The notes beneath the pieces were generated by a model. That model saw only the letters and a program-made list of their open reading frames with translations. It made no database searches and was not told where the DNA came from. From Cupriavidus taiwanensis (lineage in GTDB: Bacteria > Pseudomonadota > Gammaproteobacteria > Burkholderiales > Burkholderiaceae), in the NCBI RefSeq assembly GCF_900249755.1, contig NZ_LT976853.1:346011-410010 (forward strand): a DNA stretch of 64,000 bases, written 5' to 3'. The translations under genes and the position numbers were made by a program. This document shows positions 38,007 to 46,991 of the stretch, piece by piece. How positions within the stretch are numbered: the stretch's first letter is position 1; every line of letters begins with the position of its first letter.

Positions 38007-39257
38007 TTACTCCTGCAAGTTGGCCGCGGCCGCCTCGCGACGCGCCGCGGCTTTCTTCATCGCATGGCGGCGCAGGCTGACCTGCTCGAAGCGCCAGATC
38101 ACATAGCAGAACGCCAGGAACGGCCACAGCCAGCCGAGCCACTGCGCCAGGCTGTTGAAGTGGATGAAGCGGCCCATGCGCCAGCCTTGCTCCGAGATCC
38201 ACGCATAAGGGTTGGACGGCAGCACGTTGGTCAGCGCCACCAGAAGGATCAGCGCCGCCATCGCCAGCACCGCGCGCAGCCAGCGCGGCAGGTACAGCAG
38301 CAGCGCCAGCACCAGCGAGCTGGTCAGCAGCGCGAAGCGCCCGCCTTCGGACAGCCAGACGAAGGCGCTTTCGGTGGGGAACTGCAGCTCGGCCGCGGTG
38401 GCCTTGAGCAGCAGCGCCGCCGCCAGCAGCCCGGCGAGGATGCGCAGCATCGGCGCGCTGCGGCGCATCGCGATCGAGGCGAACAGGCCGGTGCCGATCC
38501 AGCTGCTGGCGGTCACCAGCGATTCCAGCAACTGCTGGCTCTGCATGTCCTCAGGGCGCAGGCCGATATGGTCCTGCCAGGCCTCCAGCTGCGGGAACAC
38601 CATCTGCAGCACCTGCATCGGCCACGATTCCGGGTCGGTCAGCCATTCGCGCACGATGCCGCCCATGCCGAACAAATGCTCCTGCGGAAACACCTGCGCG
38701 AACGGCCACAACAGCAGCAGGATGATGGCAAAGCTGGCATGCGGCTCGAACCAGGCATGGCGCAGCCGCGTGAGGCGCCCGTCGTCGATCAGCGCGCGCG
38801 TGAACGGCGCCACCACGGCGCCGCCGAGCAGCGCGCCGAGCGCATTGGTGATCAGGTCGATGTTGGACGAGATCCGGCTGGGCAGCCAGGTCTGGAACGC
38901 CTCCATGCACGCCGACAGCAGCGCGCCGGCCACCAGCGCCACCAGCGTCGCGCGCCCGCCCGACACGCGCGGATGCAGCGACAGCACCACCAGCGCGCCG
39001 AACGGGAAATACCCCAGCACGTTGGTGAGCAGGTCGAAGTCGGTGATGTAGCGCGGCTTGGGCGCGCTGAGAAAGGCGAAGGGCGAGATGCCGTTGTCGA
39101 TCCAGCCGGAGAACGGGTACAGGCTGGCATACACCACCAGCAGCGTGAAGCAGAGCAGCCCCACGCGCGCCAGCGGCGAGTGCTGCGGCGCGGCGGCGGG
39201 TGGTGCTGGCGGAGCCGCCGGCGGCGGCGCGGAGAGCGGCGGGGGAGCCGGCTCCAT
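38007..39257 (-). CDS. VanZ family membrane protein
   Basis: This 416-residue protein has about eleven hydrophobic helices. The N-terminal half is VanZ-like (LFTLLVVYASLYPFSGW, DFDLLTNVLGYFPFGALVVLSL, the SNIDLITNALGALLGGAV core). The C-terminal half has more helices and a basic end. VanZ-like proteins are implicated in teicoplanin resistance or envelope modification in other organisms. It starts 18 bases after the lipoprotein gene of an Mla-like operon, so it may be part of that lipid-transport unit. Confidence 0.82.
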   Translation of the reverse strand: MEPAPPPLSAPPPAAPPAPPAAAPQHSPLARVGLLCFTLLVVYASLYPFSGWIDNGISPFAFLSAPKPRYITDFDLLTNVLGYFPFGALVVLSLHPRVSGGRATLVALVAGALLSACMEAFQTWLPSRISSNIDLITNALGALLGGAVVAPFTRALIDDGRLTRLRHAWFEPHASFAIILLLLWPFAQVFPQEHLFGMGGIVREWLTDPESWPMQVLQMVFPQLEAWQDHIGLRPEDMQSQQLLESLVTASSWIGTGLFASIAMRRSAPMLRILAGLLAAALLLKATAAELQFPTESAFVWLSEGGRFALLTSSLVLALLLYLPRWLRAVLAMAALILLVALTNVLPSNPYAWISEQGWRMGRFIHFNSLAQWLGWLWPFLAFCYVIWRFEQVSLRRHAMKKAAARREAAAANLQE

Positions 39258-39275
39258 GGCAAATCTCCTGTGGCT

Positions 39276-39908
39276 TTACTTTAGCTGCAGCGTGCCGATC
39301 CAGTCGAGCAGCGCGGCAATCACGGCATCGCTGGCTTCGGCCAGCGCCTTGACGCCGCCGGCGCCGTCGGCGCTGGGCGCAGGGCGGCGCGCCTCGAAGG
39401 TCTGCTGGCCGAGCATGCCGTGCCGGTACACCGTGGCGCGCAGCCGCACCACGCCCTGGCTGGCGGTGGCGCTGTCGAACACCTGGTCGAACTCGAGCAG
39501 TTCCACCTTCAGCGCCGGAATGCTGCCGTCGCCGGACCAGCCCAGCGTGCCGCGCGCGGCCACGGCCTCGCGCAGGCGCTCGTCGAACAGGCGCGTGGGA
39601 GACATCACCCAGCGCTGCGTGGCGTAGGCCTGCAGGCGCTGCGCCTGGGCGTACTGCAGCCGGTAGAACAGGGCATTGCCTTCCAGCCAGTTGGGCCCGT
39701 CGGTCTGTGCCACGCGCAGTTTGGGCAGCGGCGCGGGCGCAGGGTTCCCGGTGGCGGAGGCCGCCGGGGCCGCCACGGCCGGGCCGAGGTCATAGGTGAT
39801 GATGGGCTCGCCGCGCGTCAGCGCGCAGCCAGACAGCGCCAGCCCGGCGGCGGCGAGCAGCAGGGCCGCGCGCAGGCGGGCGGGTGCGGAGCGCAGGAAG
39901 CGTGGCAT
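39276..39908 (-). CDS. ABC-type transport auxiliary lipoprotein (PqiC/MlaX-like)
   Basis: This 210-residue lipoprotein has a signal peptide with lipobox LALSGC (Cys28). The mature start ITYDLGP and LRVAQTDGPNWLEGNALFYRLQY, then the conserved RLFDERLREAVAARG and a C-terminal Ala/Asp-rich helix, match the ABC-transport auxiliary component family. Such lipoproteins bind MCE rings at the outer membrane. The ATG at 39908 is chosen because it directly precedes the signal peptide; an in-frame ATG at 40004 is less likely. Confidence 0.85.
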   Translation of the reverse strand: MPRFLRSAPARLRAALLLAAAGLALSGCALTRGEPIITYDLGPAVAAPAASATGNPAPAPLPKLRVAQTDGPNWLEGNALFYRLQYAQAQRLQAYATQRWVMSPTRLFDERLREAVAARGTLGWSGDGSIPALKVELLEFDQVFDSATASQGVVRLRATVYRHGMLGQQTFEARRPAPSADGAGGVKALAEASDAVIAALLDWIGTLQLK

Positions 39909-40011
39909 CTCGGTCGCAGGGGTCACGGCGGATTCTCGCGGTTGGCGTTTGGCGTTATCGACGGGGGCGGTGGGGCCGGCGGGGCTGGGGCGGTGCCGCA
40001 TCACGGCCGCG

Positions 40012-40956
40012 CTACGGCGCTGCGCTGAAGCCCGGCTCGCCGGGGCCCGGCGCGGGCGCGGGCGCGCCGAACAGCACGCTGCTCGGGCTCTCGTTGAACT
40101 GGCCGGCGGCGCGCTCGAAGCTGCGCGCGGTCTGGCGCGCGTCGCGGGCCAGGCCGTTGAGCTGCGGCAGGGTCTCTTCGCTGAAGGTGCCCGCCGCCGA
40201 CTGCACCGACGCGGCCGCGCCCTGCAGGTCGCGCCCGACGCTGTCGACGGTGCGCATCACGGTGCCGTTGGGATTGGCCAGTTCCTGCGTCAGGCGCCGC
40301 GTCGATTCGAGCGTTGCGTTCAGGTTCTCGGCTACCTTGGGCAGCCGCTGCGCCGCCGGCGCGAGCGAATCGGACAGGCGCGAATAGTCTTCGGCGGTCT
40401 TGCGCACCGAGCGGATCGCCGCCATCAGCTCGTCGCGGTTGGCGCCCTGGAACATGTCGTTGAGCGAGCCCATCAGGGTCTCGGCCTGGGTCAGCAGCGA
40501 ATCGCCGCGCTTTTCCAGTTCCTCGAAGAAGCCGGGCCGCATGGCGATGCGCGCCACCGCCCGGGGCGAGGTCGGCAGCGGCGGCGAGGCGCTGGCGCCG
40601 TCGTGCGCGGCGGAGTCGTCGAGCTGCACGTAGGCAATCCCGGTCACGCCCTGGAAGCCCAGCGTGGCGTAGGTGGTGCGCGTGATCGGCGTTTCGCGGT
40701 TGACGTTGACGCGCACGATGATCTGCCCCGGCACCTGTGGATCGAACTTGATCGACTCGACCTTGCCCACCGCCAGCCCGCGGTACTTGACGTCGGCCTG
40801 CGGGCCCAGGCCGTTGACGGTGGAGCGGGTGATCAGGTCATACGGCACGCGCACGGCGTGGTCGGTGCTGAACCAGAAGATCGCGAACAGCACCAGCACG
40901 GCCAGGCCGATGGTGAACACGCCGGCAAGGAAGGCGTGGGACTTGTTTTCCATCAT
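40012..40956 (-). CDS. MCE (MlaD-like) periplasmic lipid-binding protein
   Basis: This 314-residue protein has one N-terminal membrane helix (about 8-27), an MCE domain (about 40-120, with GLGPQADVKYRGLAVGKVESIKFDP and GVTGIAYVQLDDS) and a long helical region (about 170-285) rich in DNLN-type heptads. It forms the lipid-binding ring of an inner-membrane ABC transporter. The ATG overlaps the ATPase gene stop (ATGATG), so coupling is tight. Confidence 0.92.
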   Translation of the reverse strand: MMENKSHAFLAGVFTIGLAVLVLFAIFWFSTDHAVRVPYDLITRSTVNGLGPQADVKYRGLAVGKVESIKFDPQVPGQIIVRVNVNRETPITRTTYATLGFQGVTGIAYVQLDDSAAHDGASASPPLPTSPRAVARIAMRPGFFEELEKRGDSLLTQAETLMGSLNDMFQGANRDELMAAIRSVRKTAEDYSRLSDSLAPAAQRLPKVAENLNATLESTRRLTQELANPNGTVMRTVDSVGRDLQGAAASVQSAAGTFSEETLPQLNGLARDARQTARSFERAAGQFNESPSSVLFGAPAPAPGPGEPGFSAAP

Positions 40957-41801
40957 GCTTCTCCAGGGGGCGGCGCCGCGGGCTGCCCGGGCTGGGGCAG
41001 CGCCTGCAGGGCGCGCTGGGCGCGCTCGCCCAGGAAATACTCGCGGATGAAGGGGTGCTCCACCTTCACCACTTGCGGGATCGGCGCGGCGGCGATCACC
41101 TTGTGGTCGGCCAGCACCGCGACGCGGTCGGACAGCGCCACCAGCGTGTCGAGGTCGTGCGTGATCATCACCACGGTCAGGCCCAGTTCGCGGCGCAGCT
41201 CGCGGATCAGCGCGACGTAGTCGTCGGACGCCATCGGGTCCAGGCCGGCCGTGGGTTCGTCCAGGAACAGCAGCTCGGGCTCCAGCGACAGCGCGCGCGC
41301 CAGCGCCACGCGCTTGATCATGCCGCCGGACAGGTCCGACGGCATCTTGTCGGCATCGCGCGCGGACAGCCCGACCAGCTGCAGCTTGAGCAGCGCGGCC
41401 TGGCAGATCAGGTTGTCGGGCAGCGCGCGCAGCTCGCGCAGCGGCAGCGCGATATTGTCGATCACCGACAGCGCCGAGAACAGCGCGCCGCGCTGGAACT
41501 GCAGGCCCCAGCGGCTGCGCAGCGCCTGCAGCTGCGCCGGCCGCAGCCGGGTCGGGTCTTCGCCGAACACCTTGATGGTGCCCGAGGTGGGGCGCTCCAG
41601 CCCGACGATCTGGCGCAGCAGCACGGTCTTGCCGCTGCCCGAGCCGCCGACGATCGACAGCACCTCGTCGCGGTAGACGTCCAGGTTGACATGGTCGTGC
41701 ACCACCGCCTTGCCGAAGCGCTTGACCAGGTCGCGCACCTCGATCACCGGGGTGCGGTCGGGCGCGCCTGGCGGGGTCGCGTTCGCTTGCGCCGCGCTCA
41801 C
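40953..41801 (-). CDS. ABC transporter ATP-binding protein (MlaF-like)
   Basis: This 282-residue ATPase has Walker A GGSGSGKTVLL, the Q-loop FQRGALFSALSVIDNIALPL (the GALF motif typical of MlaF), signature LSGGMIKR and Walker B LLFLDEPTAGLD followed by the H-loop ITHDLD. A C-terminal tail (about 255-282) is Pro-rich. It starts at GTG 41801, overlapping the permease stop by 4 bases. It powers the MlaE-like permease downstream in this operon. Confidence 0.95.
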   Translation of the reverse strand: MSAAQANATPPGAPDRTPVIEVRDLVKRFGKAVVHDHVNLDVYRDEVLSIVGGSGSGKTVLLRQIVGLERPTSGTIKVFGEDPTRLRPAQLQALRSRWGLQFQRGALFSALSVIDNIALPLRELRALPDNLICQAALLKLQLVGLSARDADKMPSDLSGGMIKRVALARALSLEPELLFLDEPTAGLDPMASDDYVALIRELRRELGLTVVMITHDLDTLVALSDRVAVLADHKVIAAAPIPQVVKVEHPFIREYFLGERAQRALQALPQPGQPAAPPPGEA

Positions 41802-42934
41802 AGGCCCACGTCCTTGAACAGGATGGCGAAGACCGCGTCGGCCAGGATCACGATGGTGATCGCGGTCACCACCGACGCGGTGGTGCCTTCGCCCAGGCTC
41901 TGGGTGTTGGGCTTGATGCGCAGCCCGAAGTGGCAGGCGGTCAGCGCGATCAGGATGCCGAACACCACGCCCTTGCCCAGCCCCAGCCACAGGTTGGCCA
42001 CCGGCACCGCGTCGGGCAGCTCGCGCAGGAAGAACGCGGCGCTGATGCCCAGCTGCATGCGCGCGGCCAGCATGCCGCCGGCCAGCGCCATCACGTCGGT
42101 CCACGCCACCAGCAGCGGCATGGCGATGGCCAGCGCGATCACGCGCGGCATGATCAGCCGGAAGCCGTGCGAGATGCCCATCACGCGCATCGCGTCCAGC
42201 TCTTCGGTCACGCGCATCACGCCGATCTGCGCGGTGATGGCCGAGCCCGAGCGGCCCGCGATCAGGATCGCGGCCAGCACCGGACCCAGCTCGCGGATCA
42301 CGGCCATGCCCAGGATATTGACGATGAAGGTGCTGGCGCCGAAGGTGCGCAGCTGGTTGGCCGACAGGTACGACAGCACGATGCCGATCAGGAAGCCCAC
42401 CAGCGCCGTGATCCCCAGCGCCTTGTAGCCGACGTTGTAGATGTTGGCCGAGATCTCGCGCCACGGCCCGCGCTGCGGCATGCGCGCAAAGCGCAGCAGG
42501 TCGAACGCGAGCTGGCCCAGCATGGTGATGCCGTTGCCCAGCTGCGCGCCGAACGACATCACGTTGGCGCCGAGCAGCGTGACCGGGTTGAAGCGGTCCA
42601 CCATGTGCTTTTTCCAGCCCTCGTCCTGTACCGCGGCAATGCGCGCGAACACGCGGCGCTGGCCCTCGCTGGCCTCGAGCCGTTGCGGCAGCGCGCCGTT
42701 CCAGGCCTGCCACAGCAGTTGAGCACCGATATGGTCGAGCCGCCCGATGCCGGCCAGCGACCATTGCGCGTGGTTCGGCGCCTGCGCCAGTTCGTGCAGC
42801 TGCGCGCGCAGCTGGCGCGCCTGGTGGCACCCGGCCAGCGCGAGCGCGGTCCAGTCGCCACGCAGCTGTACGCTGACGGTTCCGTCCCCGCGCGTGATCT
42901 GGAAATCTGGCGTCGTCTGGCGTTCCAAGGGCAA
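41798..42934 (-). CDS. STAS-permease fusion, MlaE-like ABC permease
   Basis: This ~378-residue protein has an N-terminal STAS-like domain (about 1-110, [21 protein letters not shown]) fused to an MlaE/YrbE permease of about five helices (FKDVGL end; [29 protein letters not shown] and [11 protein letters not shown] hallmarks). In E. coli Mla the STAS protein MlaB and permease MlaE are separate. Start is uncertain: TTG 42934 is assumed; an ATG at 43006 gives 402 residues. First gene of the operon, divergent from birA. Confidence 0.87.
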   Translation of the reverse strand: MPLERQTTPDFQITRGDGTVSVQLRGDWTALALAGCHQARQLRAQLHELAQAPNHAQWSLAGIGRLDHIGAQLLWQAWNGALPQRLEASEGQRRVFARIAAVQDEGWKKHMVDRFNPVTLLGANVMSFGAQLGNGITMLGQLAFDLLRFARMPQRGPWREISANIYNVGYKALGITALVGFLIGIVLSYLSANQLRTFGASTFIVNILGMAVIRELGPVLAAILIAGRSGSAITAQIGVMRVTEELDAMRVMGISHGFRLIMPRVIALAIAMPLLVAWTDVMALAGGMLAARMQLGISAAFFLRELPDAVPVANLWLGLGKGVVFGILIALTACHFGLRIKPNTQSLGEGTTASVVTAITIVILADAVFAILFKDVGL

Positions 42935-43107
42935 GCGATGTGATGGCCGAGTCTCGATTCTAAGCCACGCGCCCCGCCGGCGCGACCGCGCCGTGCCCGG
43001 TCGCATGCCCGGGCGCGCGGCACGGCTACAATGCGGCATCAGCCGCAGGCGCCGGGTTCCGGCCCGTGCCGACCGCAATCCCGCCCATCCCTGTCCAATT
43101 GCCGCGC

Positions 43108-43983
43108 ATGTCCGCCGTTCCCCCGAATCCACCCGATCCCGCCGCCGCTCCCCGCTGGCGCATCGATGCCGGCGCGCTGCGCGCCATGCTGTCGCCCGCG
43201 CTGCGCGAATGGAGCATCGAACTGGTCGAGGAAACCGGCTCGACCAATGCCGACCTGACCGCGCGCTGCCGCCAGGCGCCGTGGTCCGATGCCGGCACGC
43301 TGCGCCTGGCCTATCGCCAGACCGCCGGGCGCGGACGCCAGGGCCGGCCGTGGCAGGGGCAGGCCGGCATGACCTTCTCGGTTGCGCTGCCGCTGGCGCT
43401 GGCGCCGGCGCAGCTGAGCGGGCTGAGCCTGGCGGTGGGGCTGGCGCTGGCCGAGGCGCTGGGCGACGTCGCGCCGGCGCTGGGCGCGCGGGTGGGCCTG
43501 AAATGGCCCAACGACCTGCAGATCGATGGCCGCAAGCTGGCCGGCATCCTGATCGAGTCGGTGCCGGCCGGGCCCCAGCGGGTCTGGGCAGTGATCGGCA
43601 TCGGGCTAAACCTGGTGCGCGATGCGCAGATGGAGGCCGCGCTGGGCCGCCAACTGGCGGGCGTGGCCGAGGCCATGCCGGGCTTCGATGCCGGGCGCGA
43701 TGCGCCGCGCCTGCTGGCCGCGGTGCTGGAGCGGCTGGCGGCGATGCGCGCGGACTTCCTCGCGCACGGCTTCGGGCCGATGGCGCGGCGCTGGTCCGCC
43801 GCCGATGCCTATCGCGACCAGCCGGTGCGGCTGCTGCACGATGGCCAGGTGATCGCCGAAGGCATGGCGCGCGGCGTCGACGAAGCCGGCCACCTGCTGC
43901 TGGAAACGCCCGCCGGGCTGGAGCGCATCGCCAGCGGCGAGCTGTCGCTGCGGCCCGCCCCGGGCGACGGGGAGGCGGCATGA
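43108..43983 (+). CDS. birA: biotin-[acetyl-CoA carboxylase] ligase, monofunctional
   Basis: This 291-residue enzyme makes biotinoyl-AMP and attaches biotin to carboxylase subunits. Motifs are [13 protein letters not shown], the adenylate loop [33 protein letters not shown] with the catalytic Lys, and a C-terminal SH3-like domain (about 235-290). There is no N-terminal HTH, so it is not a repressor, unlike E. coli BirA. ATG 43108 is used; an upstream GTG at 43066 adds 14 residues. Overlaps coaX by 4 bases. Confidence 0.94.
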   Translation: MSAVPPNPPDPAAAPRWRIDAGALRAMLSPALREWSIELVEETGSTNADLTARCRQAPWSDAGTLRLAYRQTAGRGRQGRPWQGQAGMTFSVALPLALAPAQLSGLSLAVGLALAEALGDVAPALGARVGLKWPNDLQIDGRKLAGILIESVPAGPQRVWAVIGIGLNLVRDAQMEAALGRQLAGVAEAMPGFDAGRDAPRLLAAVLERLAAMRADFLAHGFGPMARRWSAADAYRDQPVRLLHDGQVIAEGMARGVDEAGHLLLETPAGLERIASGELSLRPAPGDGEAA

Positions 43984-44822
43984 ACGCGCCGCGGCTGCTG
44001 GTCGATATCGGCAATACCCGGCTCAAGTGGGCGTGGTGCGACGCCGGTGCGGCGCTGCCCGCCATCGGCGCGCTGCCTGTGCCGTGGCAACACGCCGGCG
44101 CGGTGGCGCATGCCGAGGACGGCGCGCTGCGGGCCCTGGCTGCCGAGCTGCGCGCGCTGCGCGCCGGCGGGCCGATGCCTTCGGTGTGGATCAGCAACGT
44201 GGCCGGGCCGGTGCTTGCTTCCGCCCTCGATGCCGCGCTGGCCGATGCCTTCGGCGGCTGCGCGCCGGTGCAATGGGTGCGCAGCGCCGCCGCGCACGGC
44301 GATCTCGCCAACGGCTATCGCGAACCCACGCAGCTGGGCGTCGACCGCTGGGTCGGCGCCGTCGGCGCGCACCGCTGGCTGCCGCGCGACACGCTGCTGG
44401 TGGTCACTGCCGGCACCGCGACCACGCTGGATATCGTCACCGTGGCGGCGGATGGCGCGGCGCGCTTCGAAGGCGGGCTGATCCTGCCGGGGCTGGCGCT
44501 GATGCTGGGCACGCTGGCCCGCAATACCGCGCAGCTGCCGGCGCTTGAGGTCGGCGAGGCCGGCAGCGTCGCCGGCGCGCAGCGGCGCTGGGCCGACAAC
44601 ACCCACGACGCCATTGCCGCCGGCTGCCTGGCCGCGCAGGCCGGCGCCATCGAGCGCACCTGGCGCGCGCTGGGCGAGCGCAGCGACGCTTCGCGCCCGC
44701 CGCGCTGCCTGCTGTCCGGCGGCGCGCGCGGCGCGCTGGCCGGGGCGCTCGCGGTGCCGTTCGAGATGCACGATAATCTGGTGCTGCTCGGCCTGCATGC
44801 GATGGCGCTGGCCGACGCGTAA
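43980..44822 (+). CDS. coaX: type III pantothenate kinase
   Basis: This 280-residue enzyme phosphorylates pantothenate, the first step of CoA synthesis; the type III form is K+-dependent and not feedback-inhibited by CoA. The ASKHA-fold motifs are [15 protein letters not shown] (P-loop 1), [11 protein letters not shown] (pantothenate site), GTATTLDIV (phosphate 2) and [12 protein letters not shown]. It overlaps birA by 4 bases (ATGA); birA-coaX pairs are common in Burkholderiaceae. Confidence 0.95.
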   Translation: MNAPRLLVDIGNTRLKWAWCDAGAALPAIGALPVPWQHAGAVAHAEDGALRALAAELRALRAGGPMPSVWISNVAGPVLASALDAALADAFGGCAPVQWVRSAAAHGDLANGYREPTQLGVDRWVGAVGAHRWLPRDTLLVVTAGTATTLDIVTVAADGAARFEGGLILPGLALMLGTLARNTAQLPALEVGEAGSVAGAQRRWADNTHDAIAAGCLAAQAGAIERTWRALGERSDASRPPRCLLSGGARGALAGALAVPFEMHDNLVLLGLHAMALADA

Positions 44823-44845
44823 CGACACCACATCCATCCAGCCCC

Positions 44846-45070
44846 ATGACCACCCCCGGCCTGCCCCGCTCGCTGTGCATCGCGTTGCTGTTGCTGCTGT
44901 TCGCCAACGCCGTGCTGCTGGCCGCGGTGCTGGGCGCGTTCGGCGCGCAGCCGCTGTCCGGATGGTTCGAATCGTCGCGCGAGCCGCACCGGCTGGAGCA
45001 GCAGGTGCGCGGCGAACGGATGCGGCTGCAACCCCTGCCGGCCACGCCGGCGTCGGCGCCCGCCGCATAG
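44846..45070 (+). CDS. small single-pass membrane protein after coaX
   Basis: This 74-residue protein has one strong membrane helix (about 9-33, SLCIALLLLLFANAVLLAAVLGAFG) followed by a polar, Arg/Glu-rich tail. It follows coaX by 23 bases. Sequence and position look like a conserved protein of Burkholderiaceae, but no function is known and no motif was recognised. Confidence 0.68.
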   Translation: MTTPGLPRSLCIALLLLLFANAVLLAAVLGAFGAQPLSGWFESSREPHRLEQQVRGERMRLQPLPATPASAPAA

Positions 45071-45085
45071 CGCGGGCGCGGCGGC

Positions 45086-45577
45086 TCAGCCCTGGCGCAC
45101 CTTGGTCAGCAGCTTGGTGGTCGAGCGGTCGTGCAGGAAGGGGATGGCATAGGCCTGGCCGCCCCAGCTGCGCACCAGCCGGGTTTCTTCCAGCGTATCG
45201 ATGTCGTAGTCGCCGCCCTTGACGTAGATGTCGGGGCGCACCTGGCGGATCAGCTCGACCGGGGTCTGCTCGCGGAACATCGCCACCAGGTCGACCGACG
45301 CCAGCGCGGCCAGCAGCGCCATGCGATCCGATTCGTGGTTGAGCGGGCGGTCGTCGCCCTTGCCCAGCATCTTCACCGACGCATCGCTGTTGACCCCGAC
45401 CACCAGGCTGGCGCCGAGCGCGCGCGCCTGCGCCAGGTAGGTGGCATGGCCGCGGTGCAGGATGTCGAAGACGCCGTTGGTAAACACCAGCGGGCGCGGC
45501 AGCGTGGCGATGCGCGCGGCCAGCGCGGCGGGATCGTCGGCGGGAGTCAGCTTGGATTCGAAGGCGGGTACGGACAT
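45086..45577 (-). CDS. rfaE2: D-glycero-beta-D-manno-heptose 1-phosphate adenylyltransferase
   Basis: This 163-residue nucleotidyltransferase corresponds to the C-terminal half of E. coli HldE. It has the HxGH-like motif (FTNGVFDILHRGHATYLAQA), LVVGVNSDASVK, and the C-terminal VKGGDYDIDTL and FLHDRSTTKLL motifs. It adenylylates heptose-1-phosphate for lipopolysaccharide inner-core heptose. A separate kinase (RfaE1) would be needed elsewhere. It is convergent with the small membrane protein gene. Confidence 0.95.
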   Translation of the reverse strand: MSVPAFESKLTPADDPAALAARIATLPRPLVFTNGVFDILHRGHATYLAQARALGASLVVGVNSDASVKMLGKGDDRPLNHESDRMALLAALASVDLVAMFREQTPVELIRQVRPDIYVKGGDYDIDTLEETRLVRSWGGQAYAIPFLHDRSTTKLLTKVRQG

Positions 45578-45734
45578 GGATCAGGGCATGGGATGGGTGG
45601 AGGCCGGCCCCACGAGCGGAGCCGGCGCGCTTGGCCGAATGGTACCTGTTCTTGCGGCGCGCACCGGGCCGCCCGTGATTGCCGCCGCGGCATGACGGTG
45701 CCAACGACGGCACCAATGACAGTGCGGCAGGGAT

Positions 45735-45752
45735 GTAGTAACCGGCTACTAC
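45735..45752. promoter_or_regulatory. perfect GTAGTA dyad
   Basis: GTAGTA-ACCGGC-TACTAC is a perfect 6-6-6 inverted repeat, extended by outer GCAGG...CCTGC arms. It lies about 158 bases upstream of the rfaE2 start and could be a protein-binding site or hairpin. Confidence 0.35.
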
Positions 45753-45878
45753 CTGCGTGATGGCTGTCACGCTTATCATCGCCGGCACCGTATTTCCGGG
45801 AACAGGAAAACGGCGTCGTACCCTGCCCGCCGCAGCGGGCCGCATTTGTCGGGAATGCGTGAAGGTAAGAAAGAAGGC

Positions 45879-45912
45879 AAAAAAATGCCCCGCTTCGGCG
45901 GGGCATTTTTTT
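45879..45912. terminator. strong bidirectional terminator
   Basis: ATGCCCCGC-TTCG-GCGGGGCAT, a 9-bp stem closed by a stable C(TTCG)G tetraloop with A-run before and T-run after. It serves the di-iron protein gene, whose stop is 18 bases away, and may stop opposite transcripts. Confidence 0.92.
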
Positions 45913-45929
45913 GTCCGGGGCCGGACCGC

Positions 45930-46793
45930 TCAGGCTTGCGCCGGGCTGGCGCCGCCGGCGCCTTGCAGGCTGGCGTTCAGTTCCTTGCGGTAGCGGTTCA
46001 GGTCCTGCACGGTTTCAAAGGTGCGTTCGAACAGCAGCGACATGTTGTGCAGGATCCGTTCGATGACCTTTTTCTCCCAGCCTTCGTCGAAGCGGATCTG
46101 CTCGTCCAGCCAGTGCTCGAGCCAGTCCGGGTCCGGCAGGCGCGACTGCACCGTGTCGTTGGGGAACAGCGCCTTGTTGACGTGCAGGTTGGTCGGGTGC
46201 AGCGGCTTCTCGGTGCGGCGCGCCGAGGCCATCAGCACGCCGATCTTGGCGAAGGCGGCGCGCGCGCTGTCGCCGAACTGCGCCAGGTACTTCTTCATGT
46301 AGCGCAGGTAGGCGCCGCCGTGGCGGGCTTCGTCCTGCGACAGGGTGCGGTAGATATGCTTGATCACCGGTTCGGTGTGCCATTCGGCGGCACGGCGGTA
46401 CCAGTGGTTCAGGCGGATCTCGCCGCAGAAATGCAGCATCAGCGTTTCCAGCGGCGGCGCCGGGTCGAACTCGAAGCGCACCGCGTGCAGTTCTTCCTCG
46501 GTCGGCACCAGGTCCGGGCGGAAGCGGCGCAGGTACTCCATCAGCACCAGCGAATGCTTCTGTTCCTCGAAGAACCAGATGCTCATGAACGCCGAAAAGT
46601 CAGAGTCGTGGCGGTTGTCGCGCAGGAACATCTCGGTCGCGGGCAGGGCGGACCATTCCGTGATCGCATTCATGCGAATGGTCTTGGCCTGGTCGTCCGT
46701 CAGCATGCTGGCGTCGAAGGACTCCCAGGGGATGTCCTTGTCCATGTGCCAGCGGACGGCTTCCAACGATTTGAACAGTTCGGGGTAGAGCAT
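45930..46793 (-). CDS. ferritin-like di-iron protein
   Basis: This 287-residue helical protein has two ExxH iron motifs, E77-x-x-H80 (FFEEQKHSL) and E155-x-x-H158 (SQDEARHGG), plus Glu residues in TEWSALPATE and CGEIRLNHW that fit a four-helix carboxylate-bridged di-iron centre. It resembles acyl-ACP desaturase/AurF-like ferritin-fold proteins. The reaction is unknown. Transcribed alone, behind an extended -10 element with a Fur-like dyad upstream. Confidence 0.82.
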   Translation of the reverse strand: MLYPELFKSLEAVRWHMDKDIPWESFDASMLTDDQAKTIRMNAITEWSALPATEMFLRDNRHDSDFSAFMSIWFFEEQKHSLVLMEYLRRFRPDLVPTEEELHAVRFEFDPAPPLETLMLHFCGEIRLNHWYRRAAEWHTEPVIKHIYRTLSQDEARHGGAYLRYMKKYLAQFGDSARAAFAKIGVLMASARRTEKPLHPTNLHVNKALFPNDTVQSRLPDPDWLEHWLDEQIRFDEGWEKKVIERILHNMSLLFERTFETVQDLNRYRKELNASLQGAGGASPAQA

Positions 46794-46818
46794 GGTAAGC
46801 CTTTGAAATTACGGGCAG

Positions 46819-46843
46819 ATTCTACCAGATGCGAATTATTCTC
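46819..46843 (-). promoter_or_regulatory. extended -10 element with Fur-like dyad
   Basis: On the minus strand TGGTAGAAT is a good extended -10 (46819-46827), 26 bases before the start. Just upstream GAGAAT-A-ATTCGC (46831-46843) is a near-dyad that matches 5 of 6 arm positions and vaguely resembles a Fur site. Iron control of the di-iron protein is possible but weakly supported. Confidence 0.35.
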
Positions 46844-46991
46844 TTCTCCTTTTTTAGGCCGGATCGGGGCAAATGCAACGCTTTGGGCGGGGTTTGCCGG
46901 CGCGCTGTGCATTTTCCGGGCGATCAGCGCCGGGGCGGCGCGGCAAAGTGCCGGCTGCGGCTCCACGCGGCCATGATGTGATGGTGGCGGC

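Larger units (their letters stand above)
45578..45929. other. intergenic region between rfaE2 and the di-iron protein gene
   Basis: No gene seen in 352 bases. It contains the hairpin at 45735-45752 and the strong terminator at 45879-45912; the part next to rfaE2 must hold its promoter, but no clear -35/-10 pair was found. Confidence 0.5.
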
